64,000 bases of DNA from assembly GCA_030749225.1 (NCBI GenBank), contig JASMKO010000062.1, positions 62,001-126,000 on the forward strand, written 5' to 3'. A program made the position numbers and the translations under genes. The notes below the pieces were generated by a model. The model searched no databases. It had not been told where the DNA came from and worked only from the letters and a program-made list of their open reading frames with translations. Positions 42,029-50,283 of the stretch are shown here, in pieces; within the stretch, counting starts at the first letter, position 1, and the number at the start of each line of letters is the position of its first letter. This DNA is from Verrucomicrobiota bacterium (GTDB lineage: Bacteria; Verrucomicrobiota; Verrucomicrobiia; Limisphaerales; UBA1096).

Positions 42029-42793
42029 ATGGACAAGGAACGAAAACTGATCATCGTCGGCAACTGGAAGATGAACAAGACCGTCGCCGAGTCGCTCGAC
42101 TTGGCCAACGGACTCGTTCGCGAGTTAAAGGATGTAACCGATGTGGACATCGCCGTCTGCCCGCCATTCACGTCACTGGCCGCAGTGTCCGAGGTAGTCC
42201 TCGACTCCAACATCCGGCTTGGCGCGCAAAACATGAGCGAACACGGCTACGGCGCCTACACCGGTGAAACCGCCGCCGGGATGCTCAAGGAATTCTCCAC
42301 CCGCTACGTCATCCTTGGCCACTCCGAGCGGCGCCAATACCAGCGCGAATCGGACGAACTCATCGCCGCCAAGACCAGGGCCGCGCACGAGGCCAGCTTA
42401 AAGCCGATTGTCTGCGTGGGCGAACATCTCGAGGATCGCGAAATCGACCGCACTGAGGCGGTCGTTGACTCGCAGATACGCGGCAGTCTGGCGGGCTTGA
42501 CCGCCGGGGAAATGGAGGGCACGATCGTCGCCTACGAGCCGGTCTGGGCGATCGGCACCGGCAAAACCGCCACTTCCGCCCAGGCGCAGGAAGTGCATGC
42601 GTTCATACGCAACTTGCTGGGCGACATCTTTGACGAGGAGACAGCCCGGCGCGTACGCATCCAGTACGGCGGCAGCGTCAAGCCGGACAACGCTCGCGAA
42701 CTGATGAGCCAACCGGACGTGGACGGAGCGCTGGTCGGCGGAGCCTCGTTGGACGTGAGAAACTTTTCCGAGATCATCATGAACTCGATCTGA
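42029..42793 (+). CDS. tpiA: Triosephosphate isomerase
   Basis: A 254-residue TIM barrel that interconverts dihydroxyacetone phosphate and glyceraldehyde 3-phosphate. VGNWKMNKT carries the catalytic Lys, ILGHSERRQ the electrophilic His, and AYEPVWAIGTGKTA the catalytic Glu with loop 6; IQYGGSVKPDNA and VGGASLDVRNF bind phosphate. It starts 8 bases after pgk, so it is co-transcribed. Confidence 0.97.
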   Translation: MDKERKLIIVGNWKMNKTVAESLDLANGLVRELKDVTDVDIAVCPPFTSLAAVSEVVLDSNIRLGAQNMSEHGYGAYTGETAAGMLKEFSTRYVILGHSERRQYQRESDELIAAKTRAAHEASLKPIVCVGEHLEDREIDRTEAVVDSQIRGSLAGLTAGEMEGTIVAYEPVWAIGTGKTATSAQAQEVHAFIRNLLGDIFDEETARRVRIQYGGSVKPDNARELMSQPDVDGALVGGASLDVRNFSEIIMNSI

Positions 42794-42808
42794 TAGAAAA
42801 ATAGAACC

Positions 42809-43285
42809 ATGACTGTCCTGATTGGAATATTGACAACCGTACTCGTCCTAAACTGCTTCTTCCTCGTGCTGCTGATCCTGATTCAGTTACCGAAGAAGGA
42901 ATCCGGCTCCGGCTTGGCCTTCGGCGGCGGCACGTTGGACATGGCGCTCGGCGCCGGCGCAGGAAATATGCTGACCAAGCTCACGAAGGTTTCCGCATCG
43001 CTTTTCCTGTTGCTCTGCCTCGTGTTGGCCATCATCGGCAATCCCGACAAGGACGACATCAGCAAACGCATTGCTGCCCAAGCAAAGCCCGCCACGGCGC
43101 CCACGACAGCACCCGGCACGACGCCGGCCGGCACGCCGGCGGCTGCTCCGGTTCAAGCGGAAGTCACCGGCAAGGTGGATGACGCCCTAGCCGGTGCCGC
43201 GGACACCTCCACACCGCAGCCCCCCGAGACGCCCACCCCACCGGCGGCCCCGGCCGCACCGCCGGAGGGCGCGGAGAAAAAATAA
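42809..43285 (+). CDS. secG: Protein translocase subunit SecG
   Basis: A 158-residue inner-membrane protein with two membrane helices (about 4-25 and 58-78) around a cytoplasmic loop holding the SecG motif LPKKESGSGLAFGGG. SecG assists SecYE during protein export. The usual length is about 75-110 residues; here a Pro/Ala/Thr-rich tail of about 70 residues follows the second helix. It ends the pgk-tpiA-secG operon, 15 bases after tpiA. Confidence 0.92.
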   Translation: MTVLIGILTTVLVLNCFFLVLLILIQLPKKESGSGLAFGGGTLDMALGAGAGNMLTKLTKVSASLFLLLCLVLAIIGNPDKDDISKRIAAQAKPATAPTTAPGTTPAGTPAAAPVQAEVTGKVDDALAGAADTSTPQPPETPTPPAAPAAPPEGAEKK

Positions 43286-43297
43286 GCGAAAGCTCTC

Positions 43298-44914
43298 ATG
43301 ACTTACAACAGCGTTCCTGCGCATCGGCTGGGGACGCTTTTTTTGTGCCTGTGCCTGCTTGGGCAAGCCGGCTGTTTTAAGCAACACGAACCGGCCGACT
43401 TCGTCATCATCAACGGCCCCGACCCCGAGTCACTCGATCCGGCCATCATCACCAGCCAGTCGGATGGCCGCATTGTCTCGGCGTTGTTCGAGGGGCTCAC
43501 CCGCTTTAACGCCGTCACTGCCCAGGCCGAGCCGGCATTGGCCAAACGCTGGGACATATCCGGCGATGGCACCATTTACACCTTCCACCTGCGCGACAGC
43601 CTCCGATGGTCCACTGGAGAAAGGATCACGGCGCATGACGTCGTTTATTCATGGCGCCGCGCCGTCGATCCCGATACCGCCAGCGACTACGCCGGGATGC
43701 TCTTTTACGTGAAAGACGCTAAGGCCATCAATAGCGGCAAGGTCAACGACCCCACCCGGCTTGGCGTGCGCGCGATCGACGCCCAAACCGTGCGAGTTGA
43801 ACTAGCCGCCCCCACCCCGTTCTTCCTCGAGCTCTGCGCGTTCTGGACGCTAGCCGTCGTGCCAGGAACGGCGATCGAACGGCATGGAGACCAATGGTGC
43901 CTCAGCCGGCCGCTACCGGTGAGCGGCTCGCACACGCTCGATTACTGGCGGGTGCGTGACCGGATACGCCTCCGTAAAAATGAACGATACTGGAACGCGG
44001 CCAATACGCGAAACGAGATCGTCGACTTTCTGCCGGTTGAGACGTCGGCAACAGCAATCAACCTCTACGAAGCCGGCCAAGCCGATATTATCTGGGACAA
44101 GGGCCTCGTGCCAGCCGAGCTGCTCGATGCCCTCAGCCCGCGGCCCGACTTTCACCGATTCGACTACCTCGGAACCTACTTCGTGCGGTTCAATACCACG
44201 AAAAAACCGCTCGACGATCCGCGCGTCCGCAAGGCGATGGCGCTTGCCATCGACAAGGCCCGCTTGGTTGCGAAATACACCAAGGGCGGCGAGCAACCAG
44301 CCGAACACTTCGTCCCGCCTGGCACCGGCGACTATACCTCGCCAAGCGGCCCGGCACACGATCCCGGCTTGGCCAAGCGGCTGCTCGCCGAGGCCGGCTA
44401 CCCAGGCGGCGAACGGTTTCCGAACGACTTCGAGTACCTGTTCAACTCCAGCCAGTTGAACAAAAACATCGCGGTCGAGTTGCAACGCATGTGGCTCGAG
44501 ACGCTGGGCATCCAGGTCAAGCTGCGCCAGGCAGAACACAAGGTGTATCTCGCCGCCCAAAGCGCGCTCGACTACCACCTCACACGGAGTAGCTGGATCG
44601 GCGACTACAACGACCCCAACACCTTCCTCGACATGTTCATGGAGGGGAACGGCAACAACCGCACCGGTTGGGTCAATGCCAACTACGACCAACTCATCCG
44701 CTTGGCCAATGCAACTCCCGACATGGCCAAGCGCAACGCACTGTTTCAGAAGGCGGAGAAGATACTCATCGCCGAAGAGTTCCCGATCTTCTCGTTGTAT
44801 TTCTTTGAAGGCATCAATATTTATGACCCAAAGCGCATCGGCGGCATCCACCCGAATATCCTCGATATCCATCCTATCAACACCATTCACGCGAAAAAAC
44901 CAGCCAAGCGCTGA
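43298..44914 (+). CDS. Peptide-type ABC transporter solute-binding lipoprotein
   Basis: A 538-residue family 5 extracellular solute-binding protein (OppA-like). The signal ends in LGQAGC, so the Cys near residue 27 is probably lipidated. PADFVIINGPDPESLDPAIITSQSDGRIVSALFEGLTRF is the family N-terminus; LRWSTGERITAHDVVYSWRRAVDP and VRKAMALAIDKARLV are core signatures. It would capture oligopeptides for import. No permease or ATPase genes are adjacent, so it is an orphan component. It starts 12 bases after secG and may share its transcript. Confidence 0.93.
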   Translation: MTYNSVPAHRLGTLFLCLCLLGQAGCFKQHEPADFVIINGPDPESLDPAIITSQSDGRIVSALFEGLTRFNAVTAQAEPALAKRWDISGDGTIYTFHLRDSLRWSTGERITAHDVVYSWRRAVDPDTASDYAGMLFYVKDAKAINSGKVNDPTRLGVRAIDAQTVRVELAAPTPFFLELCAFWTLAVVPGTAIERHGDQWCLSRPLPVSGSHTLDYWRVRDRIRLRKNERYWNAANTRNEIVDFLPVETSATAINLYEAGQADIIWDKGLVPAELLDALSPRPDFHRFDYLGTYFVRFNTTKKPLDDPRVRKAMALAIDKARLVAKYTKGGEQPAEHFVPPGTGDYTSPSGPAHDPGLAKRLLAEAGYPGGERFPNDFEYLFNSSQLNKNIAVELQRMWLETLGIQVKLRQAEHKVYLAAQSALDYHLTRSSWIGDYNDPNTFLDMFMEGNGNNRTGWVNANYDQLIRLANATPDMAKRNALFQKAEKILIAEEFPIFSLYFFEGINIYDPKRIGGIHPNILDIHPINTIHAKKPAKR

Positions 44915-45060
44915 AAAAGTGAGAGAAAGCCGCTTTTAACGCTTCACATTTGGCGTGGATTTTAAGACATTTGCCGGCCTTTTCCGCGAGGAAATCGATA
45001 GGCTGAAGACCCAAGTCCTTGGGCCTCAATGCTTTTTGGCTCCCCAGCCACTTTAAACAA

Positions 45061-46044
45061 ATGACAGATTCGAAAGAAAACGCACCATGGGTGACCTTCC
45101 GCCCCGAGATCAAGGTTCTGGACTGCACCGTCCGCGATGGAGGCCTCATCAACAACCACCAGTTCGAGGACGACTTCGTCAAAGCCGTCTACGATACCGC
45201 CATCCAGGCCGGTATCGACTACATGGAACTCGGCTACAAGGCCTCCAAAACTCAGTTCGTCCGGGCGGACCACGGCGACTGGAAATATTGCGACGAGGAC
45301 GATCTGCGCCGAATCGTCGGAGACAACGACAGCCCACTCAAACTCACCGCTATGGCCGACGCCGGCAAGACCGACTACAAAACCGACATCCTGCCGTCCG
45401 AGCAAAGCGTACTCGACTGCATCCGCGTTGCCACCTACGCACACCAGATCCCTACCGCGGTGGACATGATCAAGGATGCCCACGATAAGGGGTACGAGAC
45501 CTGCTGCAACATCATGGCCATCAGCACTGTCGCCGACTCTGAGATCGACCAGGCGCTTGAGACACTGGCCAAGACGCCGGTGGAAACCATCGTCGTCGTT
45601 GACAGTTACGGCTCACTTTACCATGAGCAGATTCGGGCGCTGGTTCAGAAATACGTCGCCGTGGGCAAGGCCACCGGCAAGGAGGTCGGCATCCACACGC
45701 ACAACAATATGCAACTCGCCTTCGCCAATACGATCGAGGCTATCATTCAGGGTGCCAACCGCATCGACGCCACCATGCTTGGTCTCGGTCGCGGGGCTGG
45801 CAACTGCCCGATGGAACTGCTGCTCGGTTTCCTGAAAAACCCGAAGTTCGATCTTCGTCCGATTTTCAAGCTGCTGCAGGATCAACTCATGCCGCTGCGT
45901 CGCACCAAGGAATGGGGCGCCCTCATCCCGTACGTGGTCACCGGCATCCTGAACCAACACCCACGAGCTGCCATGCGCGTCCGCGACACCGAGGACAAAA
46001 ACAAGTTCCTCGACTTTTACGACGCCTGCATGTCGGAAGTCTGA
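45061..46044 (+). CDS. DRE-TIM aldolase, 4-hydroxy-2-oxovalerate aldolase-like
   Basis: A 327-residue protein from the ATG at 45061; upstream in-frame codons are not conserved. LDCTVRDGGLINNHQFEDDFVKAVYDTAIQAG contains the DRE-TIM metallolyase metal-binding region (D-x-x-V-R-D-G-G rather than the classical D-x-x-R-D-G). HTHNNMQLAFANTIEAI provides the metal-binding His pair, and LGLGRGAGNCPMELLLGFL is the conserved late segment. The family contains aldolases that cleave 4-hydroxy-2-oxoacids; which acid is used here is not visible. The preceding 146-base spacer has a CCCAAG/CTTGGG palindrome at 45010-45023 and no clear promoter. Confidence 0.85.
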   Translation: MTDSKENAPWVTFRPEIKVLDCTVRDGGLINNHQFEDDFVKAVYDTAIQAGIDYMELGYKASKTQFVRADHGDWKYCDEDDLRRIVGDNDSPLKLTAMADAGKTDYKTDILPSEQSVLDCIRVATYAHQIPTAVDMIKDAHDKGYETCCNIMAISTVADSEIDQALETLAKTPVETIVVVDSYGSLYHEQIRALVQKYVAVGKATGKEVGIHTHNNMQLAFANTIEAIIQGANRIDATMLGLGRGAGNCPMELLLGFLKNPKFDLRPIFKLLQDQLMPLRRTKEWGALIPYVVTGILNQHPRAAMRVRDTEDKNKFLDFYDACMSEV

Positions 46045-46066
46045 CAAAGACTCACAACATTTCCCG

Positions 46067-46093
46067 AAGGCGGCCCAAGGCCGCCTTTTTCTT
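46067..46093 (+). terminator. Rho-independent terminator after the aldolase gene
   Basis: AAGGCGGCC (46067-46075) and GGCCGCCTT (46079-46087) form a perfect 9-bp stem with a 3-base loop, running into TTTTTCTTT. Confidence 0.92.
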
Positions 46094-46134
46094 TACCGCT
46101 GGCCTCGGTTCACTTCCCCCGCTACCGTCCTTCC

Positions 46135-47235
46135 GTGAACACACGCGAGGCTTTGGTGGTGTTGAACCAGCTTGAGGGGATCGGGCCAATTCGCGTGCGG
46201 CAGTTGCTTGAGTTCTTCGGCGACGCCACGAAGGTGTTGCAGGCAAGCGGCCCGACCCTCACGCGCGTCAAAGGCATCGGCAATGACCTGGCCGGCACGA
46301 TCGTTCAGTGGCAGTCCACCACCGACTTGGCCGGGGAATTGAAGCGGGTGGAAGCGTTCGGCGCGCGGCTCGTTTTTCAAACTGACGACGAGTACCCCGA
46401 GTTGCTGCGCGAGATTTACGATCCGCCGATCGTCCTTTATATAAAGGGGCGACTGTTGCAGGAGGACAAGAACAGCTTCGCGATGGTCGGCGCACGCCGC
46501 ACGACACATTACGGGCAGGACACGGCCCGCAAGCTGGCATATCAACTCGCCGCTCACGGCATCACGGTTGTCAGCGGCGGCGCGCGCGGAATCGACTCCG
46601 CCTCGCACCAGGGCGCTCTCTCGGGCAAGGGCCGAACGATCGCCGTGCTTGGCACCGGCATCAACATCGTTTACCCGGCGGAGAACGCAGAGTTGTACGA
46701 GCGCATCATCGATAACGGGGCAGTGATCACCCAGTTCCCATTCAGCCGGAAGGGCGACAAGCAGAGCTTCCCGATCCGCAACCGCATCGTCGCGGGGATG
46801 ACGCTCGGCACCGTGGTGGTCGAGGCCGACCTGAAAAGCGGCTCGCTGATCACCGCCAACATGGCCGCCGACAACAACCGGCAGGTGTTCGCCGTGCCGG
46901 GCAGGATCGACTCACCACAAAGCCGGGGCTGCCACAACCTCATCCGCAACGGGGCAGCGCTGTGCGAAAACGCCGAGGACATCCTCGCCGAGTTTGAGCA
47001 ATTGTTCCACAGCAAAGCGATTGGCCAAGCGGACGACGCGGAGCCGGTACCATTGCCTAATCTCACGGATCACGAACAGGCCGTGCTTGATGTCCTCGAT
47101 GTTACCGAGCAATCGATCGACACGGTCACCGCCAACAGCGGACTGGCGGTGTCGACGGTCTCCGTGGCGTTGCTCGGGCTGGAAATGAAGCGCTTGGCCA
47201 AGCAACTCCCCGGCAAACTATTCGCCCGCCGCTGA
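46135..47235 (+). CDS. dprA: DNA-processing protein DprA
   Basis: A 366-residue protein with a GTG start at 46135. It loads RecA on incoming single-stranded DNA during natural transformation. The N-terminal helix-hairpin-helix region has LNQLEGIGPIRVRQLLEFFG and LTRVKGIGNDLA. The extended Rossmann fold has FAMVGARRTTHYG, VVSGGARGIDSASHQGAL, VLGTGINIVYPAEN, FPIRNRIVAGMTLGTVVVEADLKSGSLITANMA and FAVPGRIDSPQSRGCHNLI. The C-terminal winged helix is present (VLDVTEQSIDTVTANSGLAVSTVSVALLGLEMKRL). It carries an exact palindrome copy at 47193. Convergent with nuoN. Confidence 0.96.
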   Translation: MNTREALVVLNQLEGIGPIRVRQLLEFFGDATKVLQASGPTLTRVKGIGNDLAGTIVQWQSTTDLAGELKRVEAFGARLVFQTDDEYPELLREIYDPPIVLYIKGRLLQEDKNSFAMVGARRTTHYGQDTARKLAYQLAAHGITVVSGGARGIDSASHQGALSGKGRTIAVLGTGINIVYPAENAELYERIIDNGAVITQFPFSRKGDKQSFPIRNRIVAGMTLGTVVVEADLKSGSLITANMAADNNRQVFAVPGRIDSPQSRGCHNLIRNGAALCENAEDILAEFEQLFHSKAIGQADDAEPVPLPNLTDHEQAVLDVLDVTEQSIDTVTANSGLAVSTVSVALLGLEMKRLAKQLPGKLFARR

Positions 47236-47270
47236 GGCGGTTTCAACAACACACGGTTTGTTCAACGCAG

Positions 47271-47319
47271 AAAACGCGGAGGCGTTTTTTTATTCGCAGA
47301 TGTGTCGCATCTATTTTTT
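47271..47319 (+). terminator. Tandem terminator hairpins between dprA and nuoN
   Basis: First, AAAACGC (47271-47277) and GCGTTTT (47282-47288) with a 4-base loop run into T residues and can also work in reverse for nuoN. Second, AGATG (47298-47302) and CATCT (47308-47312) precede TATTTTTTA; this hairpin overlaps the nuoN stop codon. Confidence 0.7.
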
Positions 47320-48786
47320 ATCTACAGACATCTTCTCTTCGACCTTGGCGGCGGCGTTGGCCCAGTTGATGGGTTTATCGGGCAGCAGACCGAGATAAAG
47401 GATCGCCGCGACGCAGAGGCCAAGCGCGATTCGTGTAGGCCAAGCGACCGATACCGGCGAGTCGACGGAGGTGTGTTTCGACCAATAAATGGCGCGGATG
47501 ATGCCGAAGTAGTAGTAGATCGACACGACGACTCCGAACACCGCCACGGCCAGCAGGGCGAAGTAACCGGCGTCGCCGAACGCCTTGGCGGCAACCGATT
47601 TCACCAGCAGAAATTTGCCGAAGAACCCGGCCAGCGGCGGGATGCCGGCGAGCGACACGGCGCACAACGCCAGTGCGAACGCCAGGAACGGCGAGCGTTT
47701 GTTCAGCCCGGCGAGACAGGCAATGTCCTCCCCTTCCCCTTCGCGGGTGACGAGGTTGATGATCATGAACGCCGACACGAGCGTGAACAGGTAACCGGCA
47801 AGGTAGTACAGTATCGCCGCCGTGCCGTCGCCCGACTGGGCCACGATGCCCATCAGCAGGTAGCCGGCGTTGGCGATGCCGGAGTAGGCCAACAGTCGTT
47901 TGAGGTTATGCTGCGGCACGGCGCAGAGGTTGCCGTACAAAATCGTCAGCACGGCGACGGTCATCAGCAAGCCGGTCCATTGGGCGGTGAGTTCCGGAAC
48001 GACGCTGGCGAACAGGCGGATCAGCAGCACGAAGCCGGCCGCCTTCGAGCCGACCGCGAGAAACGTCGTCGTGGGCGTCGGCGCGCCCTGATAAACATCC
48101 GGTGCCCACACCTGAAACGGGAACGCGGAAATCTTAAACGCCAGCCCGGCAAATACGAACAGCATCCCAAACAAGAAAACGTTGCTCTCCAGCAATTCGC
48201 CGTGCGCGCCGCGGATCACTTCGAACTTGAGGCTGCCGGCCTCGCCGAAAACGAGCGCGATGCCGTACACCAAAAACGCCGACGACACGGCACCGAGGAT
48301 AAGATATTTCACCCCCGCCTCGAGAGAGTGCAGCCGATGCCGCTGAAAGCTGACGAGAATGTAAAACGTCACCGTGATCAACTCGATCGAGACGAACAAC
48401 AGGCTAAAGTCGTTGGCCGACGAGGCGAACATCATTCCCGTCAACGCGAACAGGATGAACGCGAGATACTCCGACACGCCGCCCCTCAACCGCGCGGCGA
48501 AGTCCACCGCGAACACGAGCACAAAGATCGCCGCAAGCAAAAAGAAGCGTTTGAAAAAAAACGCCAAGGCGTCGAGTCGGTAAATCCCGCCGAACGCCTC
48601 GGCGTCGGCCAAGGCGACGTATCCGCCGCGAAAGCTCAGCAGAAACACTAGGCCAAGCGCCCCGGCGGCAACCCAGCCCAGCGAGCGTCGAGCCGTCGAT
48701 GGTAGGAACAGGTCGGCGAGCAGAATCAACAGGCCAAGCGTCGCGACCATCATCTCGAGTTGAATAAATTGCAGTTGACCGTCCAT
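47311..48786 (-). CDS. nuoN: NADH-quinone oxidoreductase subunit N
   Basis: A 491-residue membrane subunit of complex I, with about 14 predicted helices of the Mrp antiporter-like family that pump protons. Characteristic segments: FVSIELITVTFYILVSFQR with the key Glu, YLILGAVSSAFLVYGIALVFGE, FKISAFPFQVWAPDVYQGAPTPTTTFLAVGSKAAGF with the functional Lys, and LLAYSGIANAGYLLMG. It is the last gene of the operon, 6 bases after nuoM. Confidence 0.95.
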   Translation of the reverse strand: MDGQLQFIQLEMMVATLGLLILLADLFLPSTARRSLGWVAAGALGLVFLLSFRGGYVALADAEAFGGIYRLDALAFFFKRFFLLAAIFVLVFAVDFAARLRGGVSEYLAFILFALTGMMFASSANDFSLLFVSIELITVTFYILVSFQRHRLHSLEAGVKYLILGAVSSAFLVYGIALVFGEAGSLKFEVIRGAHGELLESNVFLFGMLFVFAGLAFKISAFPFQVWAPDVYQGAPTPTTTFLAVGSKAAGFVLLIRLFASVVPELTAQWTGLLMTVAVLTILYGNLCAVPQHNLKRLLAYSGIANAGYLLMGIVAQSGDGTAAILYYLAGYLFTLVSAFMIINLVTREGEGEDIACLAGLNKRSPFLAFALALCAVSLAGIPPLAGFFGKFLLVKSVAAKAFGDAGYFALLAVAVFGVVVSIYYYFGIIRAIYWSKHTSVDSPVSVAWPTRIALGLCVAAILYLGLLPDKPINWANAAAKVEEKMSVDKK

Positions 48787-48792
48787 GTCGAT

Positions 48793-50283
48793 TTACCGTT
48801 CGGCCGGCTTGGCCAAGCGCACGATTTTCGTCGCTTCGCCCTCGATGCCCTTGGTCAGCAACCCCGGCGCGAAGCCGAACACCAGCAACGCGACGAGCAA
48901 CAGGCCATGCGCCGTCGCAATCAGCGGGCTGACGTCGCCCGCCTTGGCCCAGTCGCCGCGGAGCGGCCCGTGCAGGATGTTGCGAATGGCGCGCATCATG
49001 TACAGGCCGCCGATCACCAGCGCGCTCCACGCGGCGATGACCGTGACCGTCTTCAGTCCGGCCGACCAAGCGGCAAAAAAGATCGTTATCTCACCGGCGA
49101 AATTAGCAAAGCCGGGCAACCCACAACCAGCGAACAGCGCCATCAGCAGCGCCGATCCGGCGAGCGGCATTTGGCGCAGCAACCCACCCATGCGGCTCAT
49201 GTCGAGCGAGCCGGTTTGCCGATACAAATGTCCGCTCAAGCCGAAGGCCAAGGCGGCGAGCAGACCGTGGGCGATCATCACCAGCACCGCGCCGGTCAGG
49301 CCGATCACGTTCAGGCTGGCGATGCCGAGGAAAATGAAACCCATGTGCGCGACGCTGGAGTTGCCGATGAGCAGGTTAAGGTCTTTTTGGCGAACGGCGA
49401 CCAAGCCGCAATACAACAAATTGGCCAAAGCCAGCCACGCCAGCACCCCGAGCCAACTTTGCGCGCCAACCGGTGCCATCGGGATGGCCACGCGGATAAT
49501 GCCGTACAGGCCGAATTTTTTCAGCACACCGGCATGCAGCATCGCGGTGGCGGTCGGTGCCGCGCCGTAGCCAAGCGGCGCCCAAGTGTGAAACGGCCAC
49601 AGCGAAACAAGAATGCCGAAACCGAACATCAGTAGCGGAAAAATCCACTGTTGCGCCGCCTCGTCGATCGGTTTTTCTCTCACTTTGTCGATTAAATCCG
49701 GGATGCTGAACGACTCCGCGCCGGTCTGCACGTACACGCCGATCAAGCCGATCAGCGCCAGCAACGCGCCGAGACTGAGGTAGAGCGTGATTTTGTACAT
49801 GGCGTAATTGCGGTTCGCCCCCCTGCCCCACACGCCGATCATGATGAAGGTCGGCACCAACGCGAGTTCGTGGAAAAAGTAAAAGAAAAACAGATCCATC
49901 GAAGCGAACGCGCCGAGGATACCGCCGATCATCAGGTTGAGTAGAATGTGAAACTCCTTCACCCGATGCGTGATGTCATCCGCGCAGCAGGCCGCCGCGA
50001 ACGCCACGATCGCCCCCATTAAGATGATGCCGATGTTGATGCCATCGGCGGCCAAATGAAAATGCAGCCCAAGACTCTTGACCCACACGACCTTGGTTTC
50101 AAACTGAAACCCGGTGCCGACCTCGAACGAGCAAAACGCAATTAACGCGCATAGCAACGCCAAGCCGGACGCGCCGATCGTGATGCCGCGAATCGCCAGC
50201 CGTTGGCTGCCGGGCACGAACCCGACCGCCGCAGCGGCAAGCAACGGCAGCAACACTATGATCAACAGCCAGTTCATTTCCAA
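48793..50283 (-). CDS. nuoM: NADH-quinone oxidoreductase subunit M
   Basis: A 496-residue antiporter-like complex I subunit. FFYFFHELALVPTFIMIGVWG contains the essential Glu; the Mrp motif region reads FGILVSLWPFHTWAPLGYGAAPTATAMLHAGVLKKFGLYG; LLIGNSSVAHMGFIFLG follows. About 14 membrane helices are predicted. Its start abuts the nuoL stop directly. An exact palindrome copy at 48808 encodes part of its C-terminal RLAKPAER tail. Confidence 0.95.
   Translation of the reverse strand: MEMNWLLIIVLLPLLAAAAVGFVPGSQRLAIRGITIGASGLALLCALIAFCSFEVGTGFQFETKVVWVKSLGLHFHLAADGINIGIILMGAIVAFAAACCADDITHRVKEFHILLNLMIGGILGAFASMDLFFFYFFHELALVPTFIMIGVWGRGANRNYAMYKITLYLSLGALLALIGLIGVYVQTGAESFSIPDLIDKVREKPIDEAAQQWIFPLLMFGFGILVSLWPFHTWAPLGYGAAPTATAMLHAGVLKKFGLYGIIRVAIPMAPVGAQSWLGVLAWLALANLLYCGLVAVRQKDLNLLIGNSSVAHMGFIFLGIASLNVIGLTGAVLVMIAHGLLAALAFGLSGHLYRQTGSLDMSRMGGLLRQMPLAGSALLMALFAGCGLPGFANFAGEITIFFAAWSAGLKTVTVIAAWSALVIGGLYMMRAIRNILHGPLRGDWAKAGDVSPLIATAHGLLLVALLVFGFAPGLLTKGIEGEATKIVRLAKPAER

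Noticed and set aside
43913-44890. A 325-codon open frame antisense to the solute-binding lipoprotein gene
   Set aside because: It lies wholly inside a clear family 5 solute-binding protein gene and has no family features.
45010-45023. CCCAAG/CTTGGG palindrome before the aldolase gene
   Set aside because: It looks similar to the iterated palindrome but lacks the GGCC centre, and I saw no second copy, so it is treated as chance.
47302-48651. A 449-codon open frame antisense to nuoN
   Set aside because: nuoN is unambiguous on the other strand; the antisense product is Arg/Gln/Glu-rich as expected from reverse-complemented hydrophobic codons.
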